20,743 nt of DNA, taken from positions 1 to 20,743 of IMG/VR virus record IMGVR_UViG_3300034095_000859, one strand, 5' to 3'. Each line of letters opens with the position of its first letter. Position 1 is the stretch's first letter. Both the position numbers and the translations under genes were made by a program. The notes below the pieces were generated by a model. It searched no databases. It was not told the origin of the DNA and saw only the letters and a program-made list of their open reading frames with translations. Of this stretch, positions 1 to 9,325 are shown piece by piece. The DNA comes from a virus.

Positions 1-2
1 GC

Positions 3-2564
3 TTGATTCAAATAACCGAGCCTGTTAAATTCGATGGTGCAAGCTTTACAGTTGAACAGGATAAAAGCCGTTATGGTAGGGATATAAGTTACGGAAATGA
101 GGAAGTAAGTTTGGAGTTTTATGATGGTACTTTTGATAATGGTTTAACAATGGGTTTATTTAACTTATTAGATTATTATAAAACATACGGTTTTGAAAGT
201 GAGGTTGAATTTATATTGAAGAAAAACGGTGTAACTTTTACTGTTGGATTGTTAGACTTTCAAATGGCAAAGACTGACTTACTTACTTATTTTGAATGTA
301 AAGTAATTCAGGAAAATAACAGGGCAATAATAAATAGGCGAAGTGATATTAATGTTGATGTATTTAGCGATAAAGATTTGGATTTAAACACAATCACACC
401 ATTAACAACTGAAAATATACTATTAAAGGCAAAGCCAGTATTACAAGTAAGTGAATGGAAAAGTATTGGATCAGAAACATTTCCTATTGATTCAACAGAT
501 CCGACAGAAATATGGTGTTTATTTAATTTAGCACAAACAAATGTATCCTATGGAATTGAAAATTCTTTAGGTTGGTTATCAAATAAAATTTATACAGCAA
601 CCATTTCAGATGCTGAAAAATTCGGTTTAATATACGCACAAAATAAATTAAACAATATAAAAGTAACTGCCACAATTGATATGACTTATGTGGTAACGCA
701 AGGTGTATTCCCAGACCTTGGGTTTATGGGTTTATATTTATGTTGGGGTGATACTTTTGATCCTTCAAATACATCAACAACAAGGCATTTATTATATAAC
801 GATACATGGGGCGCTTCAGTAGAAAAAACGGTATTATTAAATGAAACATTTGAATATACAATCGACGAAGTTAGTCAGGGTGGAAAAGTTTGGTTGTTTT
901 GGGCTGGGATTGGATATGTTGATTGCAATATTGATGTTACTCACAGAAATTTTGTTGTAAAAGTTGATGCCGTATCAACATCAATTGATAGTATTGTAAA
1001 AGGGGTTCGATATGTTGATTTGTTTAAACAAAATATAAAATCAATTTCAGGGTTAACACTTGATGCGCCAAAATTTGATGTTGATGGTGAATTTTATGAG
1101 CAATTTGCTTTTAATGGTAAATTAATAAGGCAATATGTTGACAAGCCATTTTACGTTAATTTTAAGGACTTAACAGAAGGATTACAAGAATTAAATGCTG
1201 ACTATCAAATAAATCAAAATAATGTATTTATAGGGCAGTATAATGATTTTTATAATAATGTTGATTTGGGTGGATTTTTACAAGCGCCTGATTCAGAATT
1301 TAACACAAATTTTAATGATAGATATAGTATTAACAGTTTTAATTATTCTTATAAGACTTTTGAGCAAAATAAAGATGAAAGCAACACAATTGACAGCATA
1401 CATACAGATGCGCAATTCTTACTTCCAAACAAACTTGTTGAAAATGTTAAAAAAGTAGAGGTTAATTATATTCGTGATCCATTTAGTATTGAGGCATCCA
1501 GAAGGCAAGGAATAAATACAAAAGAAAGCACTTCTTTGGATAATGACGATAAAGTATTTTTGATTGATGTTTTTCCACTACCTTCAGGAAGTACAAATGG
1601 ATTTGGATTACGTTTATTAATGCGAATGAATAGCGGAAGGCTTGAGATACTTAACAATACTTTAAACGGTGATGGTACTCCATTTGATTGGACTTTATTA
1701 GGTTTTGTTGTTGGTTCTGATTTTGATATTATTGCTGGTGAAAATATAGGATCTTACACAGTCTATTCGTTAGAGCGTGAAAAAATAGTGTTAACACCGA
1801 TTGGATTTACACCAAGTTTTGAAGGTGATGGATTTATAAAAACAGAATTTCCACTAAACAATGTATCTTATGTAAATAGAACAAGTCAGGGATTTACTGA
1901 AATACTTAATTTGTCAAGTGGCGACAATTATAGTAATTTAAGGTATTCAATAAAAAGGAATATGAAGTATTGGAGCAGTTATTTAAAAACAGCATCGAAA
2001 TACAAACCAAATGGAATTATACAAAATACATTCTTTAAAAATAACGGTTTACTTTCAACAAAATACGGATCAGAAACGGTTGCAACTGTTGAGGGTGGCA
2101 ATATTAATGTAACAGATTTAAGCGATGCAATTTTATCACCGATGGTGTTTAAAACAAAAGTTGTAGCAGAATTTGAAACGGTTAAAAATTTGTTGGATAA
2201 TTTAGCAATACAAAAAGGATTTATTCGAGTTGTTGACACTAATAACAGGGTTTTAAAAATACATCCGACAAAATTGGATTATGAATGGGTAACTAATTTA
2301 TTAACAATTGAGGGTGAGCAAAGAAATGAAAGCGACTTTGTAACTATTGACACAATCGGTACTGAATTAATCAATATTAACGAGGTTGGTTATGATTCGA
2401 TAATATTAAAACGTAACTGGTTTAAAATTGATGGTTTTTTTGTAACTTTGTACGATTTCAATAGTGTACCGTTAATTAATCCAACAAGGATAGAAAAAGT
2501 TAAGGTTAATGGGGTAGCATATACAAATGCAGTTAATTTAGCAGATGCAATAAATGGATTATAG
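3..2564 (+). CDS. Large virion (probable tail) protein, 5' end probably cut off
   Basis: The frame is open from the left edge. The first usable start is a TTG at base 3, so the true start may lie outside the window and the 853 residues are a minimum. The protein is rich in Asn, Asp, Phe and Tyr with many beta-prone segments, as expected of a tail or baseplate structural protein. No signal peptide, membrane segment or catalytic motif is visible. It overlaps the next gene by 11 bases and heads a run of tail-fibre genes that leads to the lysis cassette, which places it in the late structural operon. I infer a tail or baseplate role from position and composition only. I cannot assign it to a named tail protein family. 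Confidence 0.6.
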   Translation: MIQITEPVKFDGASFTVEQDKSRYGRDISYGNEEVSLEFYDGTFDNGLTMGLFNLLDYYKTYGFESEVEFILKKNGVTFTVGLLDFQMAKTDLLTYFECKVIQENNRAIINRRSDINVDVFSDKDLDLNTITPLTTENILLKAKPVLQVSEWKSIGSETFPIDSTDPTEIWCLFNLAQTNVSYGIENSLGWLSNKIYTATISDAEKFGLIYAQNKLNNIKVTATIDMTYVVTQGVFPDLGFMGLYLCWGDTFDPSNTSTTRHLLYNDTWGASVEKTVLLNETFEYTIDEVSQGGKVWLFWAGIGYVDCNIDVTHRNFVVKVDAVSTSIDSIVKGVRYVDLFKQNIKSISGLTLDAPKFDVDGEFYEQFAFNGKLIRQYVDKPFYVNFKDLTEGLQELNADYQINQNNVFIGQYNDFYNNVDLGGFLQAPDSEFNTNFNDRYSINSFNYSYKTFEQNKDESNTIDSIHTDAQFLLPNKLVENVKKVEVNYIRDPFSIEASRRQGINTKESTSLDNDDKVFLIDVFPLPSGSTNGFGLRLLMRMNSGRLEILNNTLNGDGTPFDWTLLGFVVGSDFDIIAGENIGSYTVYSLEREKIVLTPIGFTPSFEGDGFIKTEFPLNNVSYVNRTSQGFTEILNLSSGDNYSNLRYSIKRNMKYWSSYLKTASKYKPNGIIQNTFFKNNGLLSTKYGSETVATVEGGNINVTDLSDAILSPMVFKTKVVAEFETVKNLLDNLAIQKGFIRVVDTNNRVLKIHPTKLDYEWVTNLLTIEGEQRNESDFVTIDTIGTELININEVGYDSIILKRNWFKIDGFFVTLYDFNSVPLINPTRIEKVKVNGVAYTNAVNLADAINGL

Positions 2565-3699
2565 TTTTATAAAATTATCGAAAACAATAGATAGTGAAAA
2601 TCCAAAAATTTCACAAATTAACTATTCAGATTGCGTTCAGTTATTACCCAGCGAATCATATTTACAAATAAGTAACAACGCTGACGGCATAGCATTTGAC
2701 AATGACTTTGCTGTCTTTGTTGTTGATTGTGATAATACGGAATTAGCAGATATAACCACAAATGTATCAATATTTGAATTTACTGATATTAAAGGGATTC
2801 AACAAATAGCTTTTGAATTAAATTTTCTTACTGTTGACTTTGGATTTGAGCCTGTTAGGTTAAAATTTGTTAAGACAACTGGATCAGATATTTGGTATTC
2901 AAATGAAATATTAATAACTGAAGAAGCTGAAGAACAAACAACACGTTTTGACTATAAAGCAAACGGATATTTTCACGGAATTTCTTATGATGTTTTAGAC
3001 TTTTATCAATCAATTAGGTTAAGATGCTTTTTTGACCGTTTAGACAATGAAACGGAAGTAAAAGACTACTATCAGATAAGCAAAGGTAATACAATCAGTA
3101 CAAGGGCTTTATTTAAAGAATTAAGCCAGTATAAATTTGTAAATATAAATCCTTTTGTATTTAGAAGGATAAATATATTATTAATTCACGATATTATTTA
3201 TATTGATGGATTGAGAATGACTAATAAAACAAATGTAAAAGGGTCGGAACGCTTAGGCTATTCTAATTTATCAGAAGCTGAATTTTCTGCATACATAAAC
3301 AACAGCGACCCTTTTAATTTTGATTATCAAATTTACGAAGGTTTAAAAATTACAGAAAATAATCCAGTTGGGCAAATAAGTTTATATGCGTTTTTTAATG
3401 AAATTTCATTTTCTTTGAATAAACCAGTAACATTAAATCCAATAGCATCACTAATAAATTTAAAAGATGGTGATGGAAATATTTTATTTTCTTTTAATTA
3501 TTTAGATTTAACATTTGACGGTGTTTATTATAACATAGATTCAAGCGCATTTACACCAGCAATTGGAAGTTATACGGTTGAAATTCCAAAAGGCTTATTT
3601 TCTTCAACACTTCAAACAACAGATTTTTATTCGTGGACTTTTAATATTGTTGGTGGTGATTATTCAGATTCAGATTATTCAATAGATTATTTAATATAA
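2554..3699 (+). CDS. Virion structural protein, probably tail
   Basis: A 381-residue protein whose ATG lies 11 bases inside the previous gene, indicating translational coupling. The sequence is acidic and beta-rich, with a segment near residues 60-135 (runs such as VSIFEFTDI and AFELNFLTV) that resembles Ig-like or jelly-roll folds of phage tail proteins. It has no membrane segment or enzyme motif. It sits between a large tail-like protein and a likely fibre gene, so it probably belongs to the distal tail or fibre attachment. This role rests on context; I do not recognise a named family. Confidence 0.55.
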   Translation: MDYSFIKLSKTIDSENPKISQINYSDCVQLLPSESYLQISNNADGIAFDNDFAVFVVDCDNTELADITTNVSIFEFTDIKGIQQIAFELNFLTVDFGFEPVRLKFVKTTGSDIWYSNEILITEEAEEQTTRFDYKANGYFHGISYDVLDFYQSIRLRCFFDRLDNETEVKDYYQISKGNTISTRALFKELSQYKFVNINPFVFRRINILLIHDIIYIDGLRMTNKTNVKGSERLGYSNLSEAEFSAYINNSDPFNFDYQIYEGLKITENNPVGQISLYAFFNEISFSLNKPVTLNPIASLINLKDGDGNILFSFNYLDLTFDGVYYNIDSSAFTPAIGSYTVEIPKGLFSSTLQTTDFYSWTFNIVGGDYSDSDYSIDYLI

Positions 3700-3705
3700 A
3701 ATTAT

Positions 3706-4233
3706 ATGACACAAGCAGAATTAACAGCGTTTATTAACGCTAAAATTAGAAATAAAACGCCTAAAGTTGTTAAGGTAGAGCACGCAGATGTTGAACAAGA
3801 AATAACAGATACTTTGTTTGACAATGTAAATTCATTAATTACTAGTATTTCAACAGTAAATGATTATATTGATCAAATTAATGAAAAAATTGCTTTAAAT
3901 AGCGGAGTTGTTAAAAGTATTAATATATCATCTGGAACTGTTGGAGCAAGCAGTGCGATAGCTGGTAATATTACAAGTTGTATTTTAAATTCTGTAAGTG
4001 TATATGGTAATATATATACAGTTACTTTGGCAAATGCAATGCCAACTACTAGTTATAGTGTGTTTTTTTCGTTAGAATCTAAAAGCGGTAATATGGAAGA
4101 TGATAATAATGCTTTAAACGTAGTTTTTAAACCTTTGACAACCACAACCTTCCAATTTTCGATTGATGACGCTGGATCTAAATCAGGTGATTTAATTGAT
4201 TTACATTTAAAAGTTTATAACAATAATTACTAA
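3706..4233 (+). CDS. Small tail-fibre-like protein
   Basis: A 175-residue protein. The first 65 or so residues are predicted helical (TQAELTAFINAKIRNKT, then a stretch ending VNDYIDQINEKIALN) and may form a short trimerising helix. The remainder is Ser/Thr/Val-rich beta sequence (roughly 70-175) like the distal part of a phage fibre. It starts 6 bases after the previous stop and ends 2 bases before the next start. An N-terminal helix plus a beta-rich C-terminus directly before the long fibre gene suggests a fibre base, connector or accessory adhesin. This is inference from layout and composition. Confidence 0.55.
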   Translation: MTQAELTAFINAKIRNKTPKVVKVEHADVEQEITDTLFDNVNSLITSISTVNDYIDQINEKIALNSGVVKSINISSGTVGASSAIAGNITSCILNSVSVYGNIYTVTLANAMPTTSYSVFFSLESKSGNMEDDNNALNVVFKPLTTTTFQFSIDDAGSKSGDLIDLHLKVYNNNY

Positions 4234-4235
4234 TT

Positions 4236-6809
4236 ATGGCTGCTACATTAGAAATACGAAAAAAAAGTCTTAAAACGTGGCTTCACGTTCCAAGTGATGC
4301 AGATAATTTTATTTTATCTAAATTCTATTGTAAAACAGACGCTGGCACATTTAAAATAGTTGAAGAAAGCGGGAGCAATAGAAGGGAATATTCATATACT
4401 GATATAACGGTTTATGACGACACCGATATAGGAACGCCAGAAACATTTGCAAGCGCTCAGGCTTTAATGTTGAGGTTAGAAGTTCTGAAATATACGGGTT
4501 TTAATAGGGATGGGGACATCCCAACTTCGTACATTGAAAGTGTTGTTGCTGGAACTAACGTAACAATTGACAATACAGATCCTTTAAATCCAATTATATC
4601 AAGTTCTGGAGGCGGTGGCGGTGGTACTCAAAATTTAAACGAGGTTTTAGTTGAGGGCAATTTTACTGGTGGCGAAAATATATCTATTTCAAGTGGCGAC
4701 GCTATAATATTAGACAATGGTTCGTTACTTAGAAAAGGTACAATCGACGCTGGTTATGGAGGTGCAAACGGTATAGCTCAAATTTGTTCTGTAGGTTATG
4801 AGTTGAAATGGGAAGCTGGTCGTTTATATGTAATGGGCGATGGCGGTACAACAATTAGAGAAGTTTCGCACAATTTTACAACAACTCCTGCAGCTACAGA
4901 TGATACAAGTAAAGGCTTTATAGTTGGTTCACGTTGGATTTTAGACGATGGCGATTTATATGTTTGTACTGACAACACAAGTATGGCTGCTGTTTGGGTA
5001 TTGCAACCAAATATTCCAACAAAAACAAGCGACCTTATAAACGATGGCGACAACGGTACATCTCATTTCATTTCGTTAGAAGATTTACCAAGCACACTTA
5101 CAGTTTACCCTACAACTGTAGCTAGTGGAATTGGCGGGTACAATAAATTAGTATCTTCAATTACAGACCCCGACTATAATACCACAGCAGTAGATGTATC
5201 GACAGGAGCAATTACAGGAACAGACCAATTAATTGCGGGATTGATAACAGACCAAAACCAAATTATCGGTAATCCTGGTGTATTCAATATGACCACTCTC
5301 GGTAATATTAGAAAAACAAGCGGTTCGGGTCAAGCGGAATTTTTCTTTAGAGTTTATAAAAGAGATTCAGGAGGTACTGAAACATTAATACTACAATCTA
5401 ACAATACACAACAAATTACTTCGGCTATTTATGCTGAATTTTTTGCAAATGGTTTGTGGAATGATGGTATTTTTGTTTCAACAGATAGAATTGTAATTAA
5501 ATTTTACGGTACAAAAGTAGGTAGCGGTTCAAATCCGACTTATGATTTTCAATTTGGAGGAACATCTCCAGTGAGAAGTGTTATTCCAGTTCCTTTAAAT
5601 GTTATTCCGAGCGGAGGTTCGCCTTTAACCCGTGAAGAATTTAGTTATACAAGTTCACAAGATTTTACATTATCAGGAACGCCAAGCTTTATTTACGCTG
5701 TTTTTGTTAACGGTCAGGAGTTAAATAGTTATCAATATTCTTTCGTAACTACTACTTTAACTATTGGCGATACTTTGCAAAGTGGTGATAAAATAAACAT
5801 TCTTTATACACCGACATCGAGCGGGTTTTTAGAGTATTACACGAAAGCTGAAGTGGATGCCATAACAATAGCAACTACAAGTCCTTTAATAGGTGGAGGG
5901 GATTTAAGCGCAAATAGAACAATATCAATCCCGATGGCTGATGCTGATTATGATGGATATTTAAGTAGTTCTGCATTTAATAATTTTAATGCAAAACAAG
6001 ACCCTATAACATTAACAACTAATGATTTTAGCGGCGTTGCTACTTTTTCAAGCGGAACTTTAAACATTCCAAATTACGAGGGATTTATACCAAAATTAAA
6101 AGGACACGAAACTTTCAGAGGTGTGAACTTTTCAAATAACTCTACAACAGATACTTTGTTTGGCGGGATTACAATTGGGACAAGTGCCTCACTTGCCGCA
6201 AGATCAGTTGCCTCTACAAATTTTGCCGCAAAACAAATTCGTAAAGGTTATTTCGGTAGTGTTGTTTCAGCCGGTAGATATACAGGTGTTAGGGGTTCAG
6301 CTCTGTTATGGTATATGGGTGGCGGTTTTAAGTATGTATGTGATTTTCATATATCCGATACTGCTTTTGGTAGCGGTTGCCGTCAATTTTATGGAATGGC
6401 TGGTGTAACTACTGATTTAACTTATAGTGATTCTGTTTTGGTTTCATCATTACTAAATATTATTGGAGTAGGTTCGGATGCTTTAGATACAAATCTTCAA
6501 GTATTTCATAATGATGGGTCAGGAACGGCTACAAAAGTTGATTTGGGAGTTAATTTTCCAGCAAATAGAACAGCAGGAGCAGCGTTAACAACTGTTTATT
6601 CAATTGAATTATATAATGATTCAGCAAGTACAAACGTTAAATATTGTGTAAAAAACAAAGAAACTGGAAGCGTTGCAATGGGTACAATTACCACAAATTT
6701 ACCTTTACATACACAAGGTTTAAATTTCTTCGCTTCACGTTGTATGGGTGCGGGTATTACAAATACAGGACAATTTGATTTATTAACTTTAGGAGTTTAT
6801 TCTTTATAA
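4236..6809 (+). CDS. Long tail fibre / receptor-binding protein
   Basis: An 857-residue modular fibre protein. An N-terminal domain (1-120) probably attaches to the virion. A six-glycine linker follows near residues 125-130, after the stretch TNVTIDNTDPLNPIISSSG. The central part has beta modules including VFVNGQELNSYQYSF near 495 and a SPLIGGGDLSANRTI segment near 550, both common in fibres of Bacteroidota phages. The last 240 residues or so (LFGGITIGTSASLAARSVAS through the TGQFDLLTLGVYSL end) match a C-terminal domain I recognise from many Flavobacteriia phage fibres, and are likely the receptor-contacting tip. Three smaller fibre-type genes follow without gaps. The host receptor cannot be deduced. 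Confidence 0.8.
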   Translation: MAATLEIRKKSLKTWLHVPSDADNFILSKFYCKTDAGTFKIVEESGSNRREYSYTDITVYDDTDIGTPETFASAQALMLRLEVLKYTGFNRDGDIPTSYIESVVAGTNVTIDNTDPLNPIISSSGGGGGGTQNLNEVLVEGNFTGGENISISSGDAIILDNGSLLRKGTIDAGYGGANGIAQICSVGYELKWEAGRLYVMGDGGTTIREVSHNFTTTPAATDDTSKGFIVGSRWILDDGDLYVCTDNTSMAAVWVLQPNIPTKTSDLINDGDNGTSHFISLEDLPSTLTVYPTTVASGIGGYNKLVSSITDPDYNTTAVDVSTGAITGTDQLIAGLITDQNQIIGNPGVFNMTTLGNIRKTSGSGQAEFFFRVYKRDSGGTETLILQSNNTQQITSAIYAEFFANGLWNDGIFVSTDRIVIKFYGTKVGSGSNPTYDFQFGGTSPVRSVIPVPLNVIPSGGSPLTREEFSYTSSQDFTLSGTPSFIYAVFVNGQELNSYQYSFVTTTLTIGDTLQSGDKINILYTPTSSGFLEYYTKAEVDAITIATTSPLIGGGDLSANRTISIPMADADYDGYLSSSAFNNFNAKQDPITLTTNDFSGVATFSSGTLNIPNYEGFIPKLKGHETFRGVNFSNNSTTDTLFGGITIGTSASLAARSVASTNFAAKQIRKGYFGSVVSAGRYTGVRGSALLWYMGGGFKYVCDFHISDTAFGSGCRQFYGMAGVTTDLTYSDSVLVSSLLNIIGVGSDALDTNLQVFHNDGSGTATKVDLGVNFPANRTAGAALTTVYSIELYNDSASTNVKYCVKNKETGSVAMGTITTNLPLHTQGLNFFASRCMGAGITNTGQFDLLTLGVYSL

Positions 6810-6811
6810 TT

Positions 6812-7036
6812 ATGGAACAATTTATTTTACAAAGCGAAAACATTATTTTAGATGATAACGAGGTTAACGTGATATTAAGACCAATTAATACTGCAATAGT
6901 TAATTATATTGGCACGTGTAAAGTGTATAACAATTTAAGCGATGCAACGGCTGATTTATCAAATTTTATTACAGAAATGACACCTATTTTATATTACAAT
7001 ATGGATTCATCAATAAGAGAAAACTACTATTTATAA
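6812..7036 (+). CDS. Small protein in the tail-fibre operon, unknown
   Basis: A 74-residue protein starting 2 bases after the long fibre gene; its TAA overlaps the next ATG (TAATG). The composition is acidic and Asn/Tyr-rich with no membrane segment or known motif. Its place between two fibre genes suggests a minor tail component, a fibre-assembly helper, or a translational coupling gene. I do not recognise the family. Confidence 0.5.
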   Translation: MEQFILQSENIILDDNEVNVILRPINTAIVNYIGTCKVYNNLSDATADLSNFITEMTPILYYNMDSSIRENYYL

Positions 7037-7392
7037 TGGAAGGAACTAAAAAAATATCGAGAGGTCAATTAGAAATAAATCCAACAGTTCAAACCGTTAC
7101 AAGTTCTGCGACGGTAACGCCAACGAGCGCAAATGATTTGGTAACTATTACGGCTCAGGCTGCTGGTTTAACAATTGCAAATCCAACAGGCACAATGGTA
7201 CAGGGTCAGGCTTTAATGATTCGTATAAAAGATAACGGAACGGCTCGTAGTATTGCTTTTGGTACTAATTACAGAGCATTAGGTATAACACTACCAACTA
7301 CAACCGTAATTAATAAAACTTTGTATTTAGGTTGTATATGGAACGCAACCGATACAAAATTTGATGTTGTTGGATTAAATCAGGAAGCCTAA
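7036..7392 (+). CDS. Fibre-tip-like beta domain protein
   Basis: A 118-residue protein made almost entirely of one beta-rich domain (about residues 18-115) with the pattern VTSSATVTPTSANDLVTITA, TIANPTGTMVQGQALMIRI, RSIAFGTNYRAL and KTLYLGCIWNATDTKFDVVG. This pattern is typical of C-terminal domains of phage tail fibres and appendage proteins, here encoded as a free-standing gene. Start and stop overlap the neighbours by one base each (TAATG), so it is translated with the surrounding fibre genes. It probably contributes to host adsorption as an extra fibre tip or decoration. The fold assignment comes from family resemblance. Confidence 0.65.
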   Translation: MEGTKKISRGQLEINPTVQTVTSSATVTPTSANDLVTITAQAAGLTIANPTGTMVQGQALMIRIKDNGTARSIAFGTNYRALGITLPTTTVINKTLYLGCIWNATDTKFDVVGLNQEA

Positions 7393-8219
7393 TGTATTAT
7401 AGTTTAATTAGTTCTATGCGGAAAACTCCAGCAAGTGCATTTGATGCAGATGCTCAAGCATTTATTACAGCTACTGCAATAACCGATACAACGCAACAAA
7501 ACGCAATTAATACTTTAGTTTTAAATTTTAAAAGCTACGGTATATGGTCTAAAATGAAAGCTATTTACCCAATGGTTTCAGATGCTGCGACTTCAGCATT
7601 AAGAGCCGAGCAACACAAATATAATTTAAAAGATCCAAGAGATTTAAACGCTGCTTTTAGATTGTCATTTATTGGGGGTTGGACTCATTCAGCTACTGGA
7701 GCTTTGCCAAATGGAACGACAGGTTATGCCGATACCTTTTTAAATCCTGCTACAATTATAGCAAATGTAAACGATGGTCATTTAAGTTATTATTCACGTA
7801 CTAATAGTTCTGGAATTAACCAAATTGATATGGGAACATTCGACGGTACTACTGCATTTGACATGGTTATAAAATTTGGTGGCGCAAATTTAGCTGGAGC
7901 TTGTATAAACATGAGTGACGGAAATGTTTTTACAAACGCAACAGCTTCAACAGGACTTTATCACGCAAACCAAAACAACACGGCAAACGTAAGGAAAATG
8001 TTTAAAAATGGTTCTGTTTTAGCTACTCAAACAATAGCGCAAAATTTACAACCGAGTCAAAGTATTTATGTAGGGGGTAGAGGTGGAGTAGCTTCGGGAT
8101 TTTTAACAAATAGACAATGTGCTTTCGCTTCAGTTGGTAATGGATTAACCGATACGGAAGCGGCTAATTTTTACACAGCGGTTCAAGCATTTCAAACAAC
8201 TTTATCTCGTCAAATATAA
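7392..8219 (+). CDS. Putative lectin-like tail appendage protein
   Basis: A 275-residue protein. The N-terminal 70 residues are helical (FDADAQAFITATAI, then TQQNAINTLVLNFKSYGIW). The rest has the features of a concanavalin/LamG-like jelly roll: LNAAFRLSFIGGW near 85, HLSYYSRTNSSG near 130, repeated short beta strands, and a closing LTDTEAANFYTAVQAFQTTL near 255. I know this arrangement from structural proteins of Bacteroidota phages; a carbohydrate-binding adsorption role is likely but not proven. It is joined to both neighbours by TAATG overlaps. Confidence 0.65.
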   Translation: MYYSLISSMRKTPASAFDADAQAFITATAITDTTQQNAINTLVLNFKSYGIWSKMKAIYPMVSDAATSALRAEQHKYNLKDPRDLNAAFRLSFIGGWTHSATGALPNGTTGYADTFLNPATIIANVNDGHLSYYSRTNSSGINQIDMGTFDGTTAFDMVIKFGGANLAGACINMSDGNVFTNATASTGLYHANQNNTANVRKMFKNGSVLATQTIAQNLQPSQSIYVGGRGGVASGFLTNRQCAFASVGNGLTDTEAANFYTAVQAFQTTLSRQI

Positions 8220-8431
8220 TGGAAGTTTATAAATTAACAACAGAACAAAAAGAAGCTTTAATAGGTCAAACTTATGACGGTTTACAATATTTTAACCCAG
8301 TTTTAGATGCGGATGGCAATTTTTTTATATCTATTGAAGAAGTAAATCAATGTATTAATGAATTATTTCAATGGGTTAAAGATTTGCCAATAATTACATA
8401 CAATCCTATAATAAATGAACTTTTTTTATGA
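8219..8431 (+). CDS. Small protein at the end of the tail-fibre block
   Basis: A 70-residue acidic protein (MEVYKLTTEQKEALIGQTYD onward) with a central FNPVLDADGNFFISIEEV and a VKDLPIITYNP near the end. Short proteins of this type often follow fibre genes in Bacteroidota phages, but I know no function for them. Its ATG overlaps the preceding TAA, and the next gene begins inside its last codons (ATGA). It may be a fibre accessory protein or chaperone; that is a guess from position. Confidence 0.55.
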   Translation: MEVYKLTTEQKEALIGQTYDGLQYFNPVLDADGNFFISIEEVNQCINELFQWVKDLPIITYNPIINELFL

Positions 8432-8616
8432 AAAATAAAATATTAAATGTAGTAACTACTATAATCGGGATTTGCATTTTGTTTCTGCAAGTGTGGAAAT
8501 ATTACAGCCATACTTTAAATTTATCATTTAATGAAGTTATTTTAACCATCATTGCATTATTATTATTAAAAGACCCAAATAAATTAATTAACTTTGTAAA
8601 AAGTAAAATAGAATAA
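8428..8616 (+). CDS. Candidate holin, two transmembrane segments
   Basis: A 62-residue protein with two hydrophobic segments (about residues 6-22 and 36-48), a short polar turn and a lysine-rich C-terminal tail (NKLINFVKSKIE). Size, two-pass topology and position two genes before a lysozyme fit a class II-type phage holin that would make the inner-membrane lesion releasing the endolysin. It overlaps the preceding stop by 4 bases and shares TAATG with the next gene. Holins have poor sequence conservation, so the call rests on topology and context. Confidence 0.6.
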   Translation: MKNKILNVVTTIIGICILFLQVWKYYSHTLNLSFNEVILTIIALLLLKDPNKLINFVKSKIE

Positions 8617-8876
8617 TGGATTATATCAGCATAATAATAGGATCTTTACCAATGATTGGAACAATTGTAGGTATTTATATCAAAATGAACAATGTTATAA
8701 TCCGTCAGGATATGAAAATTGAACATTTAGAAATGAAAATAAATGAAATACAAGTAAATGCCGAAAAATTGAATAATATTCTATTTAAGAAGCTGGAAGA
8801 AATGGATAAGAAAATGGATGATGTAAGAATGCACGCTTTTAGTTGTATTAATTTTAAAACAAATAAAAATGGGTAA
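8616..8876 (+). CDS. One-pass membrane protein with coiled coil, lysis cassette
   Basis: An 86-residue protein with one N-terminal transmembrane segment (about residues 4-23) followed by a charged helix with heptad-like spacing (about 32-72, from IRQDMKIEHLEMKINEIQ to KKLEEMDKKMDDV). An N-terminal anchor with a periplasm-spanning coiled coil matches an i-spanin or accessory holin. No separate lipoprotein partner is visible, so full spanin function is uncertain. The lysozyme start lies 8 bases inside the 3' end, giving coupled translation. It could also be a holin regulator. Confidence 0.55.
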   Translation: MDYISIIIGSLPMIGTIVGIYIKMNNVIIRQDMKIEHLEMKINEIQVNAEKLNNILFKKLEEMDKKMDDVRMHAFSCINFKTNKNG

Positions 8877-9321
8877 AATAAATAAAGATTGTTTATTATT
8901 AATTGCCGAGTTTGAGGGTTTATCTTTAAAACCTTACCTTTGTCAAGCTAAAAAAGCTACAATAGGTTATGGTAATACCTATTATAAAGATGGTAAAAAG
9001 GTTACAATGTTAGATAATCCAATAAGTAAAGAAGATGCGCTTATATTGCTTGAAAACGTTGTTAATTCATTTGCTAAAGAAGTAAACAAGTTAGTAAGTG
9101 CGCCACTTAATCAAAATCAATTTAATGCGGTTGTATCTTTTGCATATAATGTAGGAATGGGTAACCTAAAAAATAGTACATTATTAAAATTAATTAATAA
9201 GGATCACAATCAAATTGCAATTGCAAACGAGTTTCTAAAATGGGTTAACGCAGGCGGTCAAAAGTCAAAAGGATTAGAACGTAGAAGAATTAAAGAATCA
9301 CAAATTTATTTTAAAAAGTAA
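8869..9321 (+). CDS. Phage endolysin, GH24 (T4-type) lysozyme
   Basis: A 150-residue soluble muramidase that would cut the beta-1,4 bond between N-acetylmuramic acid and N-acetylglucosamine in the host wall. The family active-site pattern E-x8-(D/C)-x5-T is present: E16 in AEFEG, C25, and T31 in ATIGYG. The downstream FNAVVSFAYNVG segment (about 85-96) and the closing WVNAGGQKSKGLERRR segment are also typical of the family. The length is normal. There is no signal peptide or SAR segment, so export depends on a holin; the two small membrane proteins just upstream fit that. The second triad position is Cys rather than the Asp of T4 lysozyme. Confidence 0.92.
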   Translation: MGKINKDCLLLIAEFEGLSLKPYLCQAKKATIGYGNTYYKDGKKVTMLDNPISKEDALILLENVVNSFAKEVNKLVSAPLNQNQFNAVVSFAYNVGMGNLKNSTLLKLINKDHNQIAIANEFLKWVNAGGQKSKGLERRRIKESQIYFKK

Positions 9322-9325
9322 CAAA

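Noticed and set aside
1466-2239. Minus-strand open frames in the first tail gene and elsewhere (for example 4796-5053, 18309-18551, 20311-20511)
   Set aside because: They are antisense to well-supported genes, lack start context and have no recognisable domains.
5493-5510. GTAATTAAATTTTA inside the fibre gene, matching the first 14 bases of the operator
   Set aside because: The right half (CGGT in place of TTAC) breaks the palindrome, no -7 box follows, and it encodes ordinary fibre residues (IVIKFYG).
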